64,000 bases of DNA, taken from NCBI GenBank assembly GCA_964652195.1, contig CAZZBB010000050.1:1-64000 (forward strand), read 5' to 3'. Source of the stretch: MSPOR6 sp964652195 (GTDB lineage: Bacteria; Poribacteria; WGA-4E; WGA-3G). The notes under the pieces were generated by a model, which was not told where the DNA came from, did not search any database, and was given only the letters and a program-made list of their open reading frames with translations. Position 1 is the first letter of the stretch. Every line of letters begins with the position of its first letter. Made by a program: the position numbers and the translations under genes. This document shows positions 44,363 through 54,294 of the stretch, in pieces.

Positions 44363-44975
44363 TTCTAAATTGTAACCTGTTTTTTACTTCTGATAGGAGT
44401 TTGTCATGAATTGTATCTACATCAAGTTGGGCATCGATTAATATCACGCGTTCTGATTCAGCATTAGCAACTGATAAATATCCATTTCTAACTTTCTCAT
44501 GTGACGTTATTGTTTCAAACTCAAGACGTGTAAGCGGTTCACTTGAGTCATGTTTCCGTTGTAGTCCAATGTCTGGTGGTAGGTCAAGTAGGAAGGTAAT
44601 ATCTGGAGTTAGTCCATGAGTGGCAATGTCATTAATCTGTTTTACTAATTTAAGATCAATACCTTTACGAAATCCTTGGTAAGCAATTGTGGCATCAGAA
44701 AAACGGTCACAGATTACAGTTTTTCCTTCCTCTAAAGCTGGAATGATTAACTCTGTGAGATGTTGAGTACGTGCAGCTGCAATTAATAGCAATTCTGTGG
44801 TTGCAGACATCGTCTCTTCGAATAAAAACAGGTCTCGGATTTTTTCAGATAAAGGTGTACCACCCGGTTCTCGTGTGACTACTACATTGTCATTAAGGGC
44901 TTCAGCTAATAAATGTATCTGTGTAGTTTTGCCAGCTCCTTCTACACCTTCTATTGTGATAAAATATCCTTTCAT
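44352..44975 (-). CDS. tmk: Thymidylate kinase
   Basis: A 207-residue dTMP kinase of normal length: P-loop FITIEGVEGAGKTTQ, substrate loop VTREPGGTPLSEKIR, DRFSDATIAYQGFRKG, and a LID-side DLPPDIGLQRK. It converts dTMP to dTDP for DNA synthesis. The first ATG (44981) has AAAGAG directly against it; the ATG at 44975 has that site six bases upstream and begins the conserved MKGYFITIEG. The 3' end overlaps holB by 11 bp. Confidence 0.95.
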   Translation of the reverse strand: MKGYFITIEGVEGAGKTTQIHLLAEALNDNVVVTREPGGTPLSEKIRDLFLFEETMSATTELLLIAAARTQHLTELIIPALEEGKTVICDRFSDATIAYQGFRKGIDLKLVKQINDIATHGLTPDITFLLDLPPDIGLQRKHDSSEPLTRLEFETITSHEKVRNGYLSVANAESERVILIDAQLDVDTIHDKLLSEVKNRLQFRNAK

Positions 44976-45072
44976 TTTCATCTCTTTAATAATATCACAT
45001 TGTATTCAGTCTATCAAGTATATATTACCCATTAAACACGGGTACACGTTCTTGGTATTACTCTTGATTATT

Positions 45073-45102
45073 TTGACAATAGGTCTATTTATATGCTATA
45101 TT
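45073..45102 (+). promoter_or_regulatory. Promoter of the recJ-rel operon
   Basis: TTGACA (45073-45078), an 18-base spacer and extended -10 TGC-TATATT (45094-45102). Transcription should begin near 45109, about 50 bases before the recJ start. Confidence 0.7.
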
Positions 45103-45160
45103 TATTATAGTTTGCATTTGTCTGTTGTATGTAAGTTATGAGAAATTGGAAATCAAGTCT

Positions 45161-47710
45161 ATGAAAAACGTCAAGAAATGGATTTACCAAAACCCCAATC
45201 TTGATTTGAGCTTCACCCTTGCTGCAGGTTTAGGTGTCACTCCTTTAATAGCACGATTATTAATCAATCGTGGCATTACCACTGTTAAACAAGGTGAAAC
45301 CTATCTATATCCGACCTATGAAGACCTACATTCACCCTTTGATTTAGCAGATATGGCTAAAGCCGTAGAAAGAATTCAGAAAGCAATTAAAAATGGTGAA
45401 CAGATATGTGTATATGGTGACTATGATGCAGATGGTACAACCGCTACTGCCTTATTAATGAATGTATTTCAACACTTAGATTACACTCCTGAATATTATA
45501 TTCCAGATAGATATGAGGAAGGATATGGTCTCAACGAAAACGCTTTAAGAGAAATATCTGAGAAGGGTTGTTCAGTATTAATTACAGTGGATTGTGGAAT
45601 TACCTCTGTCAATGAAGTAGAAATTGCAAATAGTCTTGGTATAGATGTCATATTAACAGACCACCACCAACCTCCTGTAGACGATACACCACCCGCTTAT
45701 GCAATCATCTCACCTAAAATTCCAGGGAACGAATATCCTTATGAACATTTAGCGGGAGTCGGATTGGCATTCAAATTGGCACAAGGACTCATAGATGATC
45801 AAGAGTATCAAACATCACTCCTTGATCTCGTTGCCTTAGGAACAGTAGTTGACCTTGCCCCCATCACAGGTGAGAATCGTGTATTAAGTAAACTGGGGTT
45901 GGAAGAAATCAACAAACGGAAACGACTGGGAATACAAAAACTGTGTGACGTTGCTGGCATTGCTGGTAAACCTATTGTAGGATCTTCTCTTGGATTCAAG
46001 TTAGGGCCACGTTTGAATGCTGCCGGACGAATGGATACTGCTAAAACTGTAGTAGAACTTTTGATTACAGATAAACCAGAAAAGGCTGAAGAATATGCAA
46101 GAAAATTAGACGAATATAATTTAAATCGAAGGGAACAAGAAAAAGGAATACAAGAAAAAGCAGTTCAACAAATCAATGATGAATACGACCTTAAACAAGC
46201 AAAAGGATTGGTCGTAGCAAGTGATAAATGGGGGGAAAATGCAAAAGGGGTCGTCGGTATAGTCGCAGCTCGTTTACTTGAACAATTCTATCGTCCGATT
46301 TTTGTACTCGCTATTGATGGACAGAATGCATCAGGTTCGGGACGTTGTATTGAAGGGATGAATCTTGCAGATAGTTTAAACAACTGTTCCCATCTACTAA
46401 TAAAACATGGTGGACACCAAGCAGCAGCAGGGGTTACTCTTGAAACAAAAAAAATACCAAAATTTAAGGAAGCATTCGATGAATATGCATCTGAAAATTT
46501 AACTGAGGTTGATTTGGTACCTAAGCTATACTTAGATTTTGAAACAAATCTATCCTCACTCACGTTAGACACTTTACAACAGTTTGAGACCTTAGAGCCG
46601 TTTGGAACTGAAAACCCATCACCTCAATTTGTAACCAAAGGGTTGCAACTCTCGGCACAAGCTTCTCCAATGGGAAAAGAGAAAGAGCATATGTATATGC
46701 ATGTCAGTGATGGAGGGAATCCAAAAAGAACTGTTGGTTGGAGAAAAGCTGAACACATCCCTATATTAAATAGTCCCAATATATCAATTAATCTTGCTTA
46801 TTCATCACAAATTAATGACTTTAACGGGAACCGTTCTGTAGAACTAACTTTAGAAGAATATCAAATTGTTGAACGCACTCCACAATTGGCAATATATCCA
46901 CCTACAGAATCACATTCAACTGGAAGGATAGTTGACAGGCGTTCTAATGATAAAAAAGACTATCTGTTAAATTTATTGGATAGTAATAAACCTTCGATTA
47001 TATATGTGCAGAATTCAGAGATGATTAACCTGTTATTAACTAAGTTGATCCCAGAAAAAGCCTCTGTAATCGGTAAACATGAAAAGACATTTACGGAGAT
47101 TCAGGAGATAGATTTATTACACAAAATTAAGACTGGTAAATTATCAGCAATCGTTTCTGATTCAGCAATCTCTAACACTGCGTTAGAGAAATTCCCAATT
47201 ATTGAACATGTGTTGTTTTGCCATCTTGAAATAGATCCTTCTAACTTCTTTAATAGATGTTTCCCATTAACACTTCCTCAAAATGACACTTCATTACATT
47301 TGCTCTATAACAACAATTCTGATGTGGATATGTTAAATAGATGGGTTAATAATCGATATCCAGAAAAAAACTTACTACGTTCGGTCTATTCCGAATTAAT
47401 TGGTATTATCAATAAGGGTTATACTGAATTTGACACATTAGCAGACAGATTAGACATCATATCAAGAGATGGATTGGAGACGGGATTAACAATTTTCGAA
47501 GAACTATCGTTAATTGAAAATAGACGGGATAACGGAACAAATTCTTTCAGGTTAGTAGAATCGACTAAGAGTAGTTTGGATAAATCACCAACATTTCAGA
47601 AGGGTGAATGGTTAAAAAAGAACTCTCAGAATTTTCTAAAATTTCAAATTCAAGATAATATCCAACCGATTTGGGAACAAATAAAAGATGAGTGTAGAAT
47701 CTCTAATTGA
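45161..47710 (+). CDS. recJ: Single-stranded-DNA-specific exonuclease RecJ
   Basis: An 849-residue RecJ-family nuclease. DHH-domain motifs are clear: VYGDYDADGTTA (metal aspartates near 86-92), VDCGI, TDHHQPP; the DHHA1 motif GGHQAAAG follows at about 415. OB-fold and further C-terminal residues (about 560-849) resemble the extended RecJ of Bacillus-type bacteria; E. coli RecJ has 577 residues. It degrades single-stranded DNA 5' to 3' in repair and recombination. The frame opens at 45125 but the ATG at 45161 begins the family-like sequence. The 3' end overlaps rel by 23 bp. Confidence 0.93.
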   Translation: MKNVKKWIYQNPNLDLSFTLAAGLGVTPLIARLLINRGITTVKQGETYLYPTYEDLHSPFDLADMAKAVERIQKAIKNGEQICVYGDYDADGTTATALLMNVFQHLDYTPEYYIPDRYEEGYGLNENALREISEKGCSVLITVDCGITSVNEVEIANSLGIDVILTDHHQPPVDDTPPAYAIISPKIPGNEYPYEHLAGVGLAFKLAQGLIDDQEYQTSLLDLVALGTVVDLAPITGENRVLSKLGLEEINKRKRLGIQKLCDVAGIAGKPIVGSSLGFKLGPRLNAAGRMDTAKTVVELLITDKPEKAEEYARKLDEYNLNRREQEKGIQEKAVQQINDEYDLKQAKGLVVASDKWGENAKGVVGIVAARLLEQFYRPIFVLAIDGQNASGSGRCIEGMNLADSLNNCSHLLIKHGGHQAAAGVTLETKKIPKFKEAFDEYASENLTEVDLVPKLYLDFETNLSSLTLDTLQQFETLEPFGTENPSPQFVTKGLQLSAQASPMGKEKEHMYMHVSDGGNPKRTVGWRKAEHIPILNSPNISINLAYSSQINDFNGNRSVELTLEEYQIVERTPQLAIYPPTESHSTGRIVDRRSNDKKDYLLNLLDSNKPSIIYVQNSEMINLLLTKLIPEKASVIGKHEKTFTEIQEIDLLHKIKTGKLSAIVSDSAISNTALEKFPIIEHVLFCHLEIDPSNFFNRCFPLTLPQNDTSLHLLYNNNSDVDMLNRWVNNRYPEKNLLRSVYSELIGIINKGYTEFDTLADRLDIISRDGLETGLTIFEELSLIENRRDNGTNSFRLVESTKSSLDKSPTFQKGEWLKKNSQNFLKFQIQDNIQPIWEQIKDECRISN

Positions 47711-49820
47711 AAAAATAAAAAATCATAATCCGGACGTAGAAATTGATTTTGAGTTTCTCACAAAATGTTATAATTTCGGAGAGAATGCACATCAGAAACA
47801 ATATCGAAAATCTGGTGATCCGTATTTCATTCACTGTATAAGAACTGCTGAAATCCTCGCACAGCTCAGAATGGACATGGACACCATTTGCGCGGGACTT
47901 ATGCATGATGTCTTGGAAGATACGGGTATTACACGATCAGAAATGGAGAAGAAATTCGGTAAGGACATTGCAAATTTAGTTGAAGGTGTAACGAAAATAG
48001 GACGGTATAAATTCAGTGGAGGAAAACGTAAACGGCAAGCCGAAACATATCGTAAATTATTGTTAGCAACAGCTGAAGATATGCGGGTTATTATGATAAA
48101 ACTCGCTGATCGTCTCCATAATATGGAAACTCTTGAATATCTATCCGAAGAACAGCAACAACGTATTTCAAAAGAGACTTTGGAAATCTATGCACCTATT
48201 GCACATCGACTCGGGATTTGGTCAATAATGAGTCGTTTGGAAGACATTTCTCTCAAATACCTTCTACCTGAAACATATCGAGAAATAGCAGATCTTCTGA
48301 ACGAGAAACTTGATGAACGACAGTCATATTGCCAGAAAATGGAAGTAACGATACATGCTGAACTGAAAAAGCATGGTATCAAGGCTAAAGTTAGAGGCAG
48401 AACAAAACACATTTATAGTATATATCAAAAGATGCACCAAAAAGGGACACCTTTTAAAGAGATTTGTGATTTGGTAGGTCTAAGGGTTATCGTCCCAGAC
48501 GATTGGAGTTGTTATAGTGCTCTTGGTGTATTACATTTGAGATGGAATTACCTACCAGATCGTGTTCGGGATTGGATTGGTCAACCAAAAAAGAATGGTT
48601 ACCAATCTTTACATACCACTATTTTAGATGATGGGAAGCCAATTGAAATTCAAATTCGGAGTACAGAGATGCATCAAGTCGCAGAAAACGGTATTGCTGC
48701 ACATTGGGGGTATAAGGAAGGTGTACCAACAACAAAAGAAGCACTATCCATCTTCGCAAATTACAAAGAGATGTTAGAGGATATACAAGATACTCAAGAT
48801 GTCCCTGACCGGTTTATTGAATCTATGAAATTAGAGCTTTTTCAGGATGAGGTATATGTCTTTACACCAAAAGGTGATATTCACGCATTACCCGTCGGCT
48901 CTACTGCCATCGATTTTGCATATAAAATTCATACAGATATAGGGAATACATGCTGTGGGGCAGAGGTAAATAACGTCCTGACACCAATACGGGAACCCCT
49001 ACAAAATGGTGACCGCGTAAATATACTTACACATCCAAATAGCAAACCGAGTCGCGCATGGTTACGGATTGTGAAAACTGCAAATGCACGCACAAAAATA
49101 CGACATTGGTTCAAAGAGAAGGACAGAACCGATGCACTTGAATTAGGTAGAAAATTACTTAAAGCTGAACTTCAAGTCTCATATTTGTATTCAAGTGATA
49201 TTTTGAAGTCACCAAAGATTATTGAAATTGCTAAAGAACTTGGACATGAAAGTTTAGATGAACTCTATATAAACATAGGGAATGGAAGTGAATCTGCAAC
49301 ACAGGTTATAAATCAATTAAAACCTGATATTACTGATGAAATTGATGAACAAACAACTGTGAAACGCGTTGAACCCACAATCCAATTGGGCAACGGAATT
49401 GATTTGGGAATGGTTCGCGTTATGAAGTGTTGTAACCCCATTCCTGGTGATGATGTAGTCGGATATTTAACACGGGGAAGAGGTGTATCGGTACATCAGT
49501 CAGAATGTGCACGACTACTTGATGAACCTGAACGGTTTCTTGCCGTAAATTGGTTAGTAGAAGAAGGGACGAACTATCCAGCACAAATATTCATAGAATG
49601 CGATGATAAACCTGGTATGTTACGTGAAATCACAACCGCCATTGCACAATATCATGTCAACATAAGAGAAGGAAACTTTAAAGCATCAACTGTTACTACT
49701 ATTGATGATACTGCTGCAGATTATTTTACTTTGGATGTTACTGGGGTAGAACAACTGAAAAAGGTGATGGATGCTATTAAACAATTAAAGGGTGTCGTAA
49801 GCGTGGTAAGGAAAATGTAA
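47688..49820 (+). CDS. Bifunctional (p)ppGpp synthetase/hydrolase, Rel/SpoT family
   Basis: A 710-residue stringent-response enzyme: HD hydrolase domain (H50, H73-D74 in MHDVLEDT, and LADRLHNM) with intact residues, RelA/SpoT synthetase domain (VRGRTKHIYSIYQKM, DLVGLRVI, QIRSTEMHQVAENGIAAHWGYK), TGS domain (VFTPKGDIHALPVGSTAIDFAYKIH), helical region with a conserved KCCNPIPGDDVVGY element, and a C-terminal ACT domain. Both activities are predicted. Length matches single-Rel organisms. It overlaps recJ by 23 bp, so the two are cotranscribed. The L28 gene converges 12 bp away. Confidence 0.95.
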   Translation: MSVESLIEKIKNHNPDVEIDFEFLTKCYNFGENAHQKQYRKSGDPYFIHCIRTAEILAQLRMDMDTICAGLMHDVLEDTGITRSEMEKKFGKDIANLVEGVTKIGRYKFSGGKRKRQAETYRKLLLATAEDMRVIMIKLADRLHNMETLEYLSEEQQQRISKETLEIYAPIAHRLGIWSIMSRLEDISLKYLLPETYREIADLLNEKLDERQSYCQKMEVTIHAELKKHGIKAKVRGRTKHIYSIYQKMHQKGTPFKEICDLVGLRVIVPDDWSCYSALGVLHLRWNYLPDRVRDWIGQPKKNGYQSLHTTILDDGKPIEIQIRSTEMHQVAENGIAAHWGYKEGVPTTKEALSIFANYKEMLEDIQDTQDVPDRFIESMKLELFQDEVYVFTPKGDIHALPVGSTAIDFAYKIHTDIGNTCCGAEVNNVLTPIREPLQNGDRVNILTHPNSKPSRAWLRIVKTANARTKIRHWFKEKDRTDALELGRKLLKAELQVSYLYSSDILKSPKIIEIAKELGHESLDELYINIGNGSESATQVINQLKPDITDEIDEQTTVKRVEPTIQLGNGIDLGMVRVMKCCNPIPGDDVVGYLTRGRGVSVHQSECARLLDEPERFLAVNWLVEEGTNYPAQIFIECDDKPGMLREITTAIAQYHVNIREGNFKASTVTTIDDTAADYFTLDVTGVEQLKKVMDAIKQLKGVVSVVRKM

Positions 49821-49832
49821 ATTCGTAATTAC

Positions 49833-50039
49833 TTAGGATGGCATTCCAGAGATCACTTTACTAATCTTGCCACCACGTATACAGGCTGTACAAACTCTAA
49901 TACGCCTTGTACCTTCTTCGGTCAACACGCGAACACGTTGAAGATTTGGTAACCAACGACGTTTTGTTCGATGATCTGAAGCACTAATCTGATGACCAGT
50001 TCGGGGCTTTTTACCGCATACTTTACATATTCGAGACAT
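49833..50039 (-). CDS. rpmB: 50S ribosomal protein L28, zinc-ribbon (C+) form
   Basis: A 68-residue L28 starting MSRICKVCGKKPRTGHQISASDHRTKRRWLPNL. Two Cys pairs, C5/C8 and C50/C53, form the zinc ribbon of the C+ paralogue type; in many bacteria a zinc-free copy replaces it in zinc starvation. A strong AGGAGG site precedes the start. Monocistronic and convergent with rel. Confidence 0.95.
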   Translation of the reverse strand: MSRICKVCGKKPRTGHQISASDHRTKRRWLPNLQRVRVLTEEGTRRIRVCTACIRGGKISKVISGMPS

Positions 50040-50109
50040 TTTAAACCCTCCTCAGCAAATAATTTAATACGAATTAGCACTTATAAGAATACCACATAAA
50101 GGCAAGAAA

Positions 50110-50898
50110 ATGCAAATTTATCTTTGTAAACAAAAAGTAATTATATTTTTATTATTTATTATTTTCCTTGCTTGTAGTAAGGAGAATGAAGATATACCTG
50201 TACCCATAATTGAACCTGAACCTATTCTATATGGAACCGTAGCTGGTAAAGTTGTTGATGCAAATACAAGTAACCCTTTAACTGGGGCAATAGTTAAATT
50301 ATATGGGTTAGAAGTTAAAACTGAGCCTGATGGTCTTTTCGTGTTTCAGGGAATACCATATTATGATGAACAAGAACTAAAAGCAACAGATCCTGATTAT
50401 CAAACTTTCACACGGTTTATTACGGTATCTAATGAACGTCTAACTGTCTCGGTAGATATGATTCCACTCATAGATACCGAAGAAGAATTAGATGAGTTTT
50501 TTACTACATTTTCTGAGTTGATTGAATCACTTGATCCTGAAAATATACCTGCCATACAATCACATTTCTCGGAATCCTATGTTGCAGCTGATGATCCTAT
50601 AACGACTTTTGGTGTTTTATCGGGTGTCGTTCCACCAAATTATGACAGTATAATTCCAACTTTAACCGATTTATTCATAAAATATTCATGGTTAGAATTT
50701 GTGTTCAAAGACAAAGAGATGGATATTACACATGCCAGAAAAGCTTCAGTTGAACTTCTATTAGATGTGGATTCAGAAGGGGCAGAAGATAAAATACTTC
50801 GTCATCTTCAGGCAAAAAGTTTGTTTGAATTACGTCGTGAAGGTGAAAATTGGAAAATCGTATATTGGCAGCTACTTCGTTTAGATATTGGGGTGTAG
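50110..50898 (+). CDS. Lipoprotein with carboxypeptidase-regulatory-like domain
   Basis: A 262-residue predicted lipoprotein: hydrophobic signal (residues 8-21) ending in FLAC (C22) followed by an acidic, Pro-rich linker. A carboxypeptidase-D regulatory-like beta-sandwich follows (GTVAGKVVDANTSNPLTGAIVKLYG...TEPDGLFVFQGIPY), and then a C-terminal alpha+beta region (about 120-262) with an NTF2-like look (WKIVYWQLLRLD at the end). No enzyme signature is visible. The gene is convergent with rsmA and overlaps its end by 18 bp. Function unknown; a surface or periplasmic binding role is the most that can be inferred. Confidence 0.7.
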   Translation: MQIYLCKQKVIIFLLFIIFLACSKENEDIPVPIIEPEPILYGTVAGKVVDANTSNPLTGAIVKLYGLEVKTEPDGLFVFQGIPYYDEQELKATDPDYQTFTRFITVSNERLTVSVDMIPLIDTEEELDEFFTTFSELIESLDPENIPAIQSHFSESYVAADDPITTFGVLSGVVPPNYDSIIPTLTDLFIKYSWLEFVFKDKEMDITHARKASVELLLDVDSEGAEDKILRHLQAKSLFELRREGENWKIVYWQLLRLDIGV

Positions 50899-51717
50899 GA
50901 CATTTGCTAATGCTGCAAATTCAGTGATGTCTAAAGTTTCTGGACGTCTTTGGGGAGCAATATCTAAGGTGGATAATATTTCGTTCAATCTATCTGAGGT
51001 GGCAAATCGTTTCAAAGAATTTTTTAGCATTTTTCTTCTTCCACGAAATGATTCCCGTACTAACCGAAAAAAGAAAGATACATCTTCTACGGTCACTCTC
51101 GGTGTTTCAAGCATTGATAAGTGAAGTAGTGCCGATTCCACTTTTGGTTCAGGATAGAAATTATCGGGTGAAAGGGTTCCAATCATAGCCGTATCAGCAT
51201 GGTATGATATCCCAATAGTTAACGCACCATAATCTTTTCCACCAGGGGTTGCGACAATCCTCTCTGCTACCTCACGCTGCATCATTAGCACACAACTGCC
51301 AAGTTGATCTGAATGTTCTAACAATTTCCACAAAATTGGAGTTGTTATAGCATAAGGTAAATTCGCTATTACCTTTGGGTATGTGTTTTCCGGTATTAGT
51401 GATGGAATATCTAATTCAAGAAAATCTCCATGTATGATTTCAATTGATGAATCATTGGCAAACTGTGAATCTAATTCAGTATGTAGATTAGAATCTACTT
51501 CAATCGCTATTACCTTCCCTGCATAACTTGCTAATTCTGATGTGAGAAATCCAAGACCTGCACCAATTTCAATGACAACGTCGGTATTGGATACCTGGCC
51601 TGCATCAATAATTATTGGCAACACCTCTTCGTTAATTAAAAAGTGTTGTCCTAATTGTTTTTTTGGGTGGATTCGATTAGTTCTCAGGAAGGTTTTAACT
51701 TGATCCATTAGTGTCAT
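50881..51717 (-). CDS. rsmA: 16S rRNA (adenine1518/1519-N6,N6)-dimethyltransferase
   Basis: A 278-residue RsmA/KsgA. KKQLGQHFL at the N-terminus, SAM motif VIEIGAGLGFLTSELA, acidic EVDSNL, and catalytic motif NLPYAITTPIL are all present, followed by the helical C-terminal RNA-binding part. It dimethylates two adenines near the 3' end of 16S rRNA during 30S maturation. Alternative start three codons on (MDQ). It lies 72 bp downstream of coaBC on the same strand. Confidence 0.95.
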   Translation of the reverse strand: MTLMDQVKTFLRTNRIHPKKQLGQHFLINEEVLPIIIDAGQVSNTDVVIEIGAGLGFLTSELASYAGKVIAIEVDSNLHTELDSQFANDSSIEIIHGDFLELDIPSLIPENTYPKVIANLPYAITTPILWKLLEHSDQLGSCVLMMQREVAERIVATPGGKDYGALTIGISYHADTAMIGTLSPDNFYPEPKVESALLHLSMLETPRVTVEDVSFFFRLVRESFRGRRKMLKNSLKRFATSDRLNEILSTLDIAPQRRPETLDITEFAALANVLHPNI

Positions 51718-51789
51718 CTTATGTAATTCCTATGTATTTATTCTAATGATGACACCATATACCAAACTTAGCAATATATGTTGATTGCC

Positions 51790-52989
51790 TTATTTCTCTG
51801 TCATCTTTATGATTTTGTCTAAGATGACATTAGCCACTTCTCGTTTGGTTAGAAGGGGTAATTGCTCACATCTATCGTCTCTATCCAAGAGAGATACAAT
51901 ATTTGTTTCACCAGCAAATCCTGCCCCCTCGGCAAGTATGTCATTCGCTACTATCAAATCGCAATTTTTATGAATTAACTTCTCTTTGGCATTTTCAAGA
52001 ACATCTTCAGTTTCTGCAGCAAAACACACTGTCAGTTGATTTGTCTTTGACTTTCCAAGTGTATATGCTGTATCAGGAGTCTTTTGAAGATTGAGGGTTA
52101 GAGTATCATTTTTCTTTTTTAGTTTATGAGAGAAGTAATCTTTTGGACGGTAGTCTACCGGTGCTGCTGCCATAACAACTATGTCGGAGTCATCAAACAA
52201 ATCTACTACCGTATCATGCATTTCTTGTGTAGTATCAACACTAATAGTGTTCACATCCGGTGGTGGAGAAATAGTCGTATGTCCACTTACTAATTGGACA
52301 GTTGCCCCACGGGATGCTGCAACCTCAGCAATGGCATATCCCATTTTACCACTTGATCCATTAGTAATAAATCTAACAGGATCAATATATTCCCTCGTAG
52401 CACCCGCGGTAACAAGCACATTTTTACCCTGAAAATCAATTTGTTGTGTGAGAATTTCTTTTGTACCATCAAGAATTACATCAACAGAACTCAATCTTCC
52501 GTCACCTTGATATCCACAGGCGAGATCACCACTTTCTGGATCAACAAATTTTACTCCATTTTTACTAAGGGTATTGATATTGTGTTGTACTGATGGGTTT
52601 TGTAGCATGTATCCATTCATTGCAGGTGCAACGAGAATTGGACAATGTACAGATACAGCAACTGTCGAGAGCGCATCATCAGCAATTCCATTTGCCATTT
52701 TTCCCAATATATTAGCAGTCGCAGGAACAATTGCCAATAAGTCGGCGCGATCAGCGAGATCAATATGCGGTGGCTTCCAATCTGCTTGAGTATCAAAAAG
52801 GTCAAGAAGCACAGGATTACGTGATAAAACTTGGAATTGTAAAGGGTTAATCAACCGTGTAGCATTTTGCGTCATCACTACATGAACTGATGCACCCCAT
52901 TTTACCAATTGACTGACGTAATCAAGCGATTTATAGATAGCAATTCCACCCGTTACGCCTATAAGAATAGTCTTATCTCTTAGTTCCAT
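51790..52989 (-). CDS. coaBC: Bifunctional phosphopantothenoylcysteine decarboxylase/synthetase
   Basis: A 399-residue CoaBC. The flavin-binding decarboxylase half (1-180) has ILIGVTGGIAIYKS, ATANILGKMANGIADDALS, PAMNGYML, and the catalytic cysteine loop in GDLACGYQGDGRL. The synthetase half (about 185-399) has VLVTAGATREYIDPVRFITNGSSGKMGYAIA and KKKNDTLTLNLQKTPD. It makes 4'-phosphopantetheine from phosphopantothenate and cysteine for CoA. The neighbour upstream is gmk, 24 bp away; rpoZ, which often lies between them, is missing here. Confidence 0.95.
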   Translation of the reverse strand: MELRDKTILIGVTGGIAIYKSLDYVSQLVKWGASVHVVMTQNATRLINPLQFQVLSRNPVLLDLFDTQADWKPPHIDLADRADLLAIVPATANILGKMANGIADDALSTVAVSVHCPILVAPAMNGYMLQNPSVQHNINTLSKNGVKFVDPESGDLACGYQGDGRLSSVDVILDGTKEILTQQIDFQGKNVLVTAGATREYIDPVRFITNGSSGKMGYAIAEVAASRGATVQLVSGHTTISPPPDVNTISVDTTQEMHDTVVDLFDDSDIVVMAAAPVDYRPKDYFSHKLKKKNDTLTLNLQKTPDTAYTLGKSKTNQLTVCFAAETEDVLENAKEKLIHKNCDLIVANDILAEGAGFAGETNIVSLLDRDDRCEQLPLLTKREVANVILDKIIKMTEK

Positions 52990-53013
52990 AATTATCTAAA
53001 AATAAAATTCAAC

Positions 53014-53661
53014 CTATTGTGGTAAACCAAAGTTCTGAAGAAATGTCGTTATTTGATCATTGTTAATACGTAATCGTTCTGCGGAGATAATATTTTGGAT
53101 TTCCAACACTGCTTGTTCCACATCGTCTTCTGGATTAATTACACAGTAGTCGTATTGATCAATTTGGTTGAGTTCTGTTATAGCAATTTCTAATCTGTTT
53201 TTGAGTTCGTCTTCTGATTCGGTATTTCTTCCGCGGAGACGATTTTCAAGAATCTCGTATGTTGAAGGGATAAGGAAAATTAGGATGCTTCTGGCAGGAG
53301 TTAGGTCTTGTTTTTTGATTTGAAGGGCACCCTTAACCTCAATTTCTAAGACAGTGTCTTTCCCTTCTTCACGGGATGCTTCTAATTCTGATTTTGGTGT
53401 ACCGTAATAATGCTCTCTATATTTTGCCCATTCTATGAAATGGTTGTTCTGTATGTTCTCTTCAAACTCGGATTTTGTTAAAAAATGATAATTTTCACCA
53501 TCAATTTCATCAGGACGTGCTGTGCGAGACGTGGCTGAAATGGAGAGTCGCAATGTATCATCATTATCACATAATACTTGGGCGACTGTACTTTTACCAC
53601 CACCAGACGGGCCCGATATGACAATAACTAAATTTTGACTATAGAGCGGTGATGAATGCAT
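53014..53661 (-). CDS. gmk: Guanylate kinase
   Basis: A 215-residue guanylate kinase: P-loop VIVISGPSGGGKSTV, GMP-binding ISATSRTARPDEIDGENYHFLTK, EWAKYREHYYGTPKSELE, and LIFLIPSTYEILENRLRGRNTESEDELKNRL. It phosphorylates GMP to GDP. About ten residues longer at the C-terminus than common forms. It is followed by coaBC and preceded by the ferredoxin gene (19-bp gap). Confidence 0.95.
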   Translation of the reverse strand: MHSSPLYSQNLVIVISGPSGGGKSTVAQVLCDNDDTLRLSISATSRTARPDEIDGENYHFLTKSEFEENIQNNHFIEWAKYREHYYGTPKSELEASREEGKDTVLEIEVKGALQIKKQDLTPARSILIFLIPSTYEILENRLRGRNTESEDELKNRLEIAITELNQIDQYDYCVINPEDDVEQAVLEIQNIISAERLRINNDQITTFLQNFGLPQ

Positions 53662-53680
53662 GTCAGATTCATTTAAATGG

Positions 53681-54148
53681 TTAATCTGCTGCTTCTGTAG
53701 CTTCTGCCAATTCTAATAGTACTGGTGATTCGACTCGGATTGCGTCCTTAATACATACCTCTTCACACAATTTACAACCTACACAATCTTTCGGTTTTAC
53801 TAATTCACAAATACCGAAGAAACTTTCTGCATGTTCACCAGTGTCTGGATCTTTCAGTTCAAGGCATTCCCAGGGACAGATATGGACACAGAAATCGCAA
53901 CCGGAACAAAGCTCTTCATAAATTACGGCGATAGGTCTATGTGTTGGACGAGGTATGAATTTACAGACAGCTCCGAATTGGTCCCGAATTGCTTCAACAG
54001 GACATACCATGCCACAGGCACTACAATCAATGCATATACTCGGATCAATAATATGTAACATTTTGCGATCACCAGTAATTGCATCAACAGGACATACAGT
54101 CAAACATGCTATACATCCTATACATTCTTCAGTTATATAATACGCCAT
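53681..54148 (-). CDS. Four-cluster 4Fe-4S ferredoxin-type electron carrier
   Basis: A 155-residue soluble protein with four ferredoxin cysteine motifs: CIGCIACLTVCP, CIDCSACGMVCP, CSGCDFCVHICP and CVGCKLCEEVC. Each has the CxxCxxCxxxC spacing for a [4Fe-4S] cluster, with the last Cys of each pair-mate giving an interlocked two-by-two arrangement. Such polyferredoxins carry low-potential electrons; the partner enzyme is not visible. The frame is open to 54184, but AAGGAG eight bases before the ATG at 54148 fixes the start. It is transcribed with gmk and coaBC and is divergent from the TPR-selenoprotein operon. Confidence 0.88.
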   Translation of the reverse strand: MAYYITEECIGCIACLTVCPVDAITGDRKMLHIIDPSICIDCSACGMVCPVEAIRDQFGAVCKFIPRPTHRPIAVIYEELCSGCDFCVHICPWECLELKDPDTGEHAESFFGICELVKPKDCVGCKLCEEVCIKDAIRVESPVLLELAEATEAAD

Positions 54149-54239
54149 AGCAACTACTCCTTCTAATATTCCATATTTTAACATAAGGTAGTGGAAATGT
54201 CAAATTGTTAATTTTACGCATAGAATACATCTAAAAAGT

Positions 54240-54268
54240 TTGTAATCTGTCTCGAAAATTGATATACT
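54240..54268 (+). promoter_or_regulatory. Promoter of the TPR-selenoprotein operon
   Basis: TTGTAA (54240-54245), 17-base spacer and extended -10 TGA-TATACT (54260-54268). Start of transcription would be near 54275, 20 bases before the first ATG. Confidence 0.65.
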
Positions 54269-54294
54269 GTTTCAAAATCTCTTAGGAAGAACAA

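Noticed and set aside
44989..45017. Minus-strand TTGATA-17-TATTAT as the tmk promoter
   Set aside because: Transcription would start at or after the ribosome site of tmk, leaving almost no leader; not convincing.
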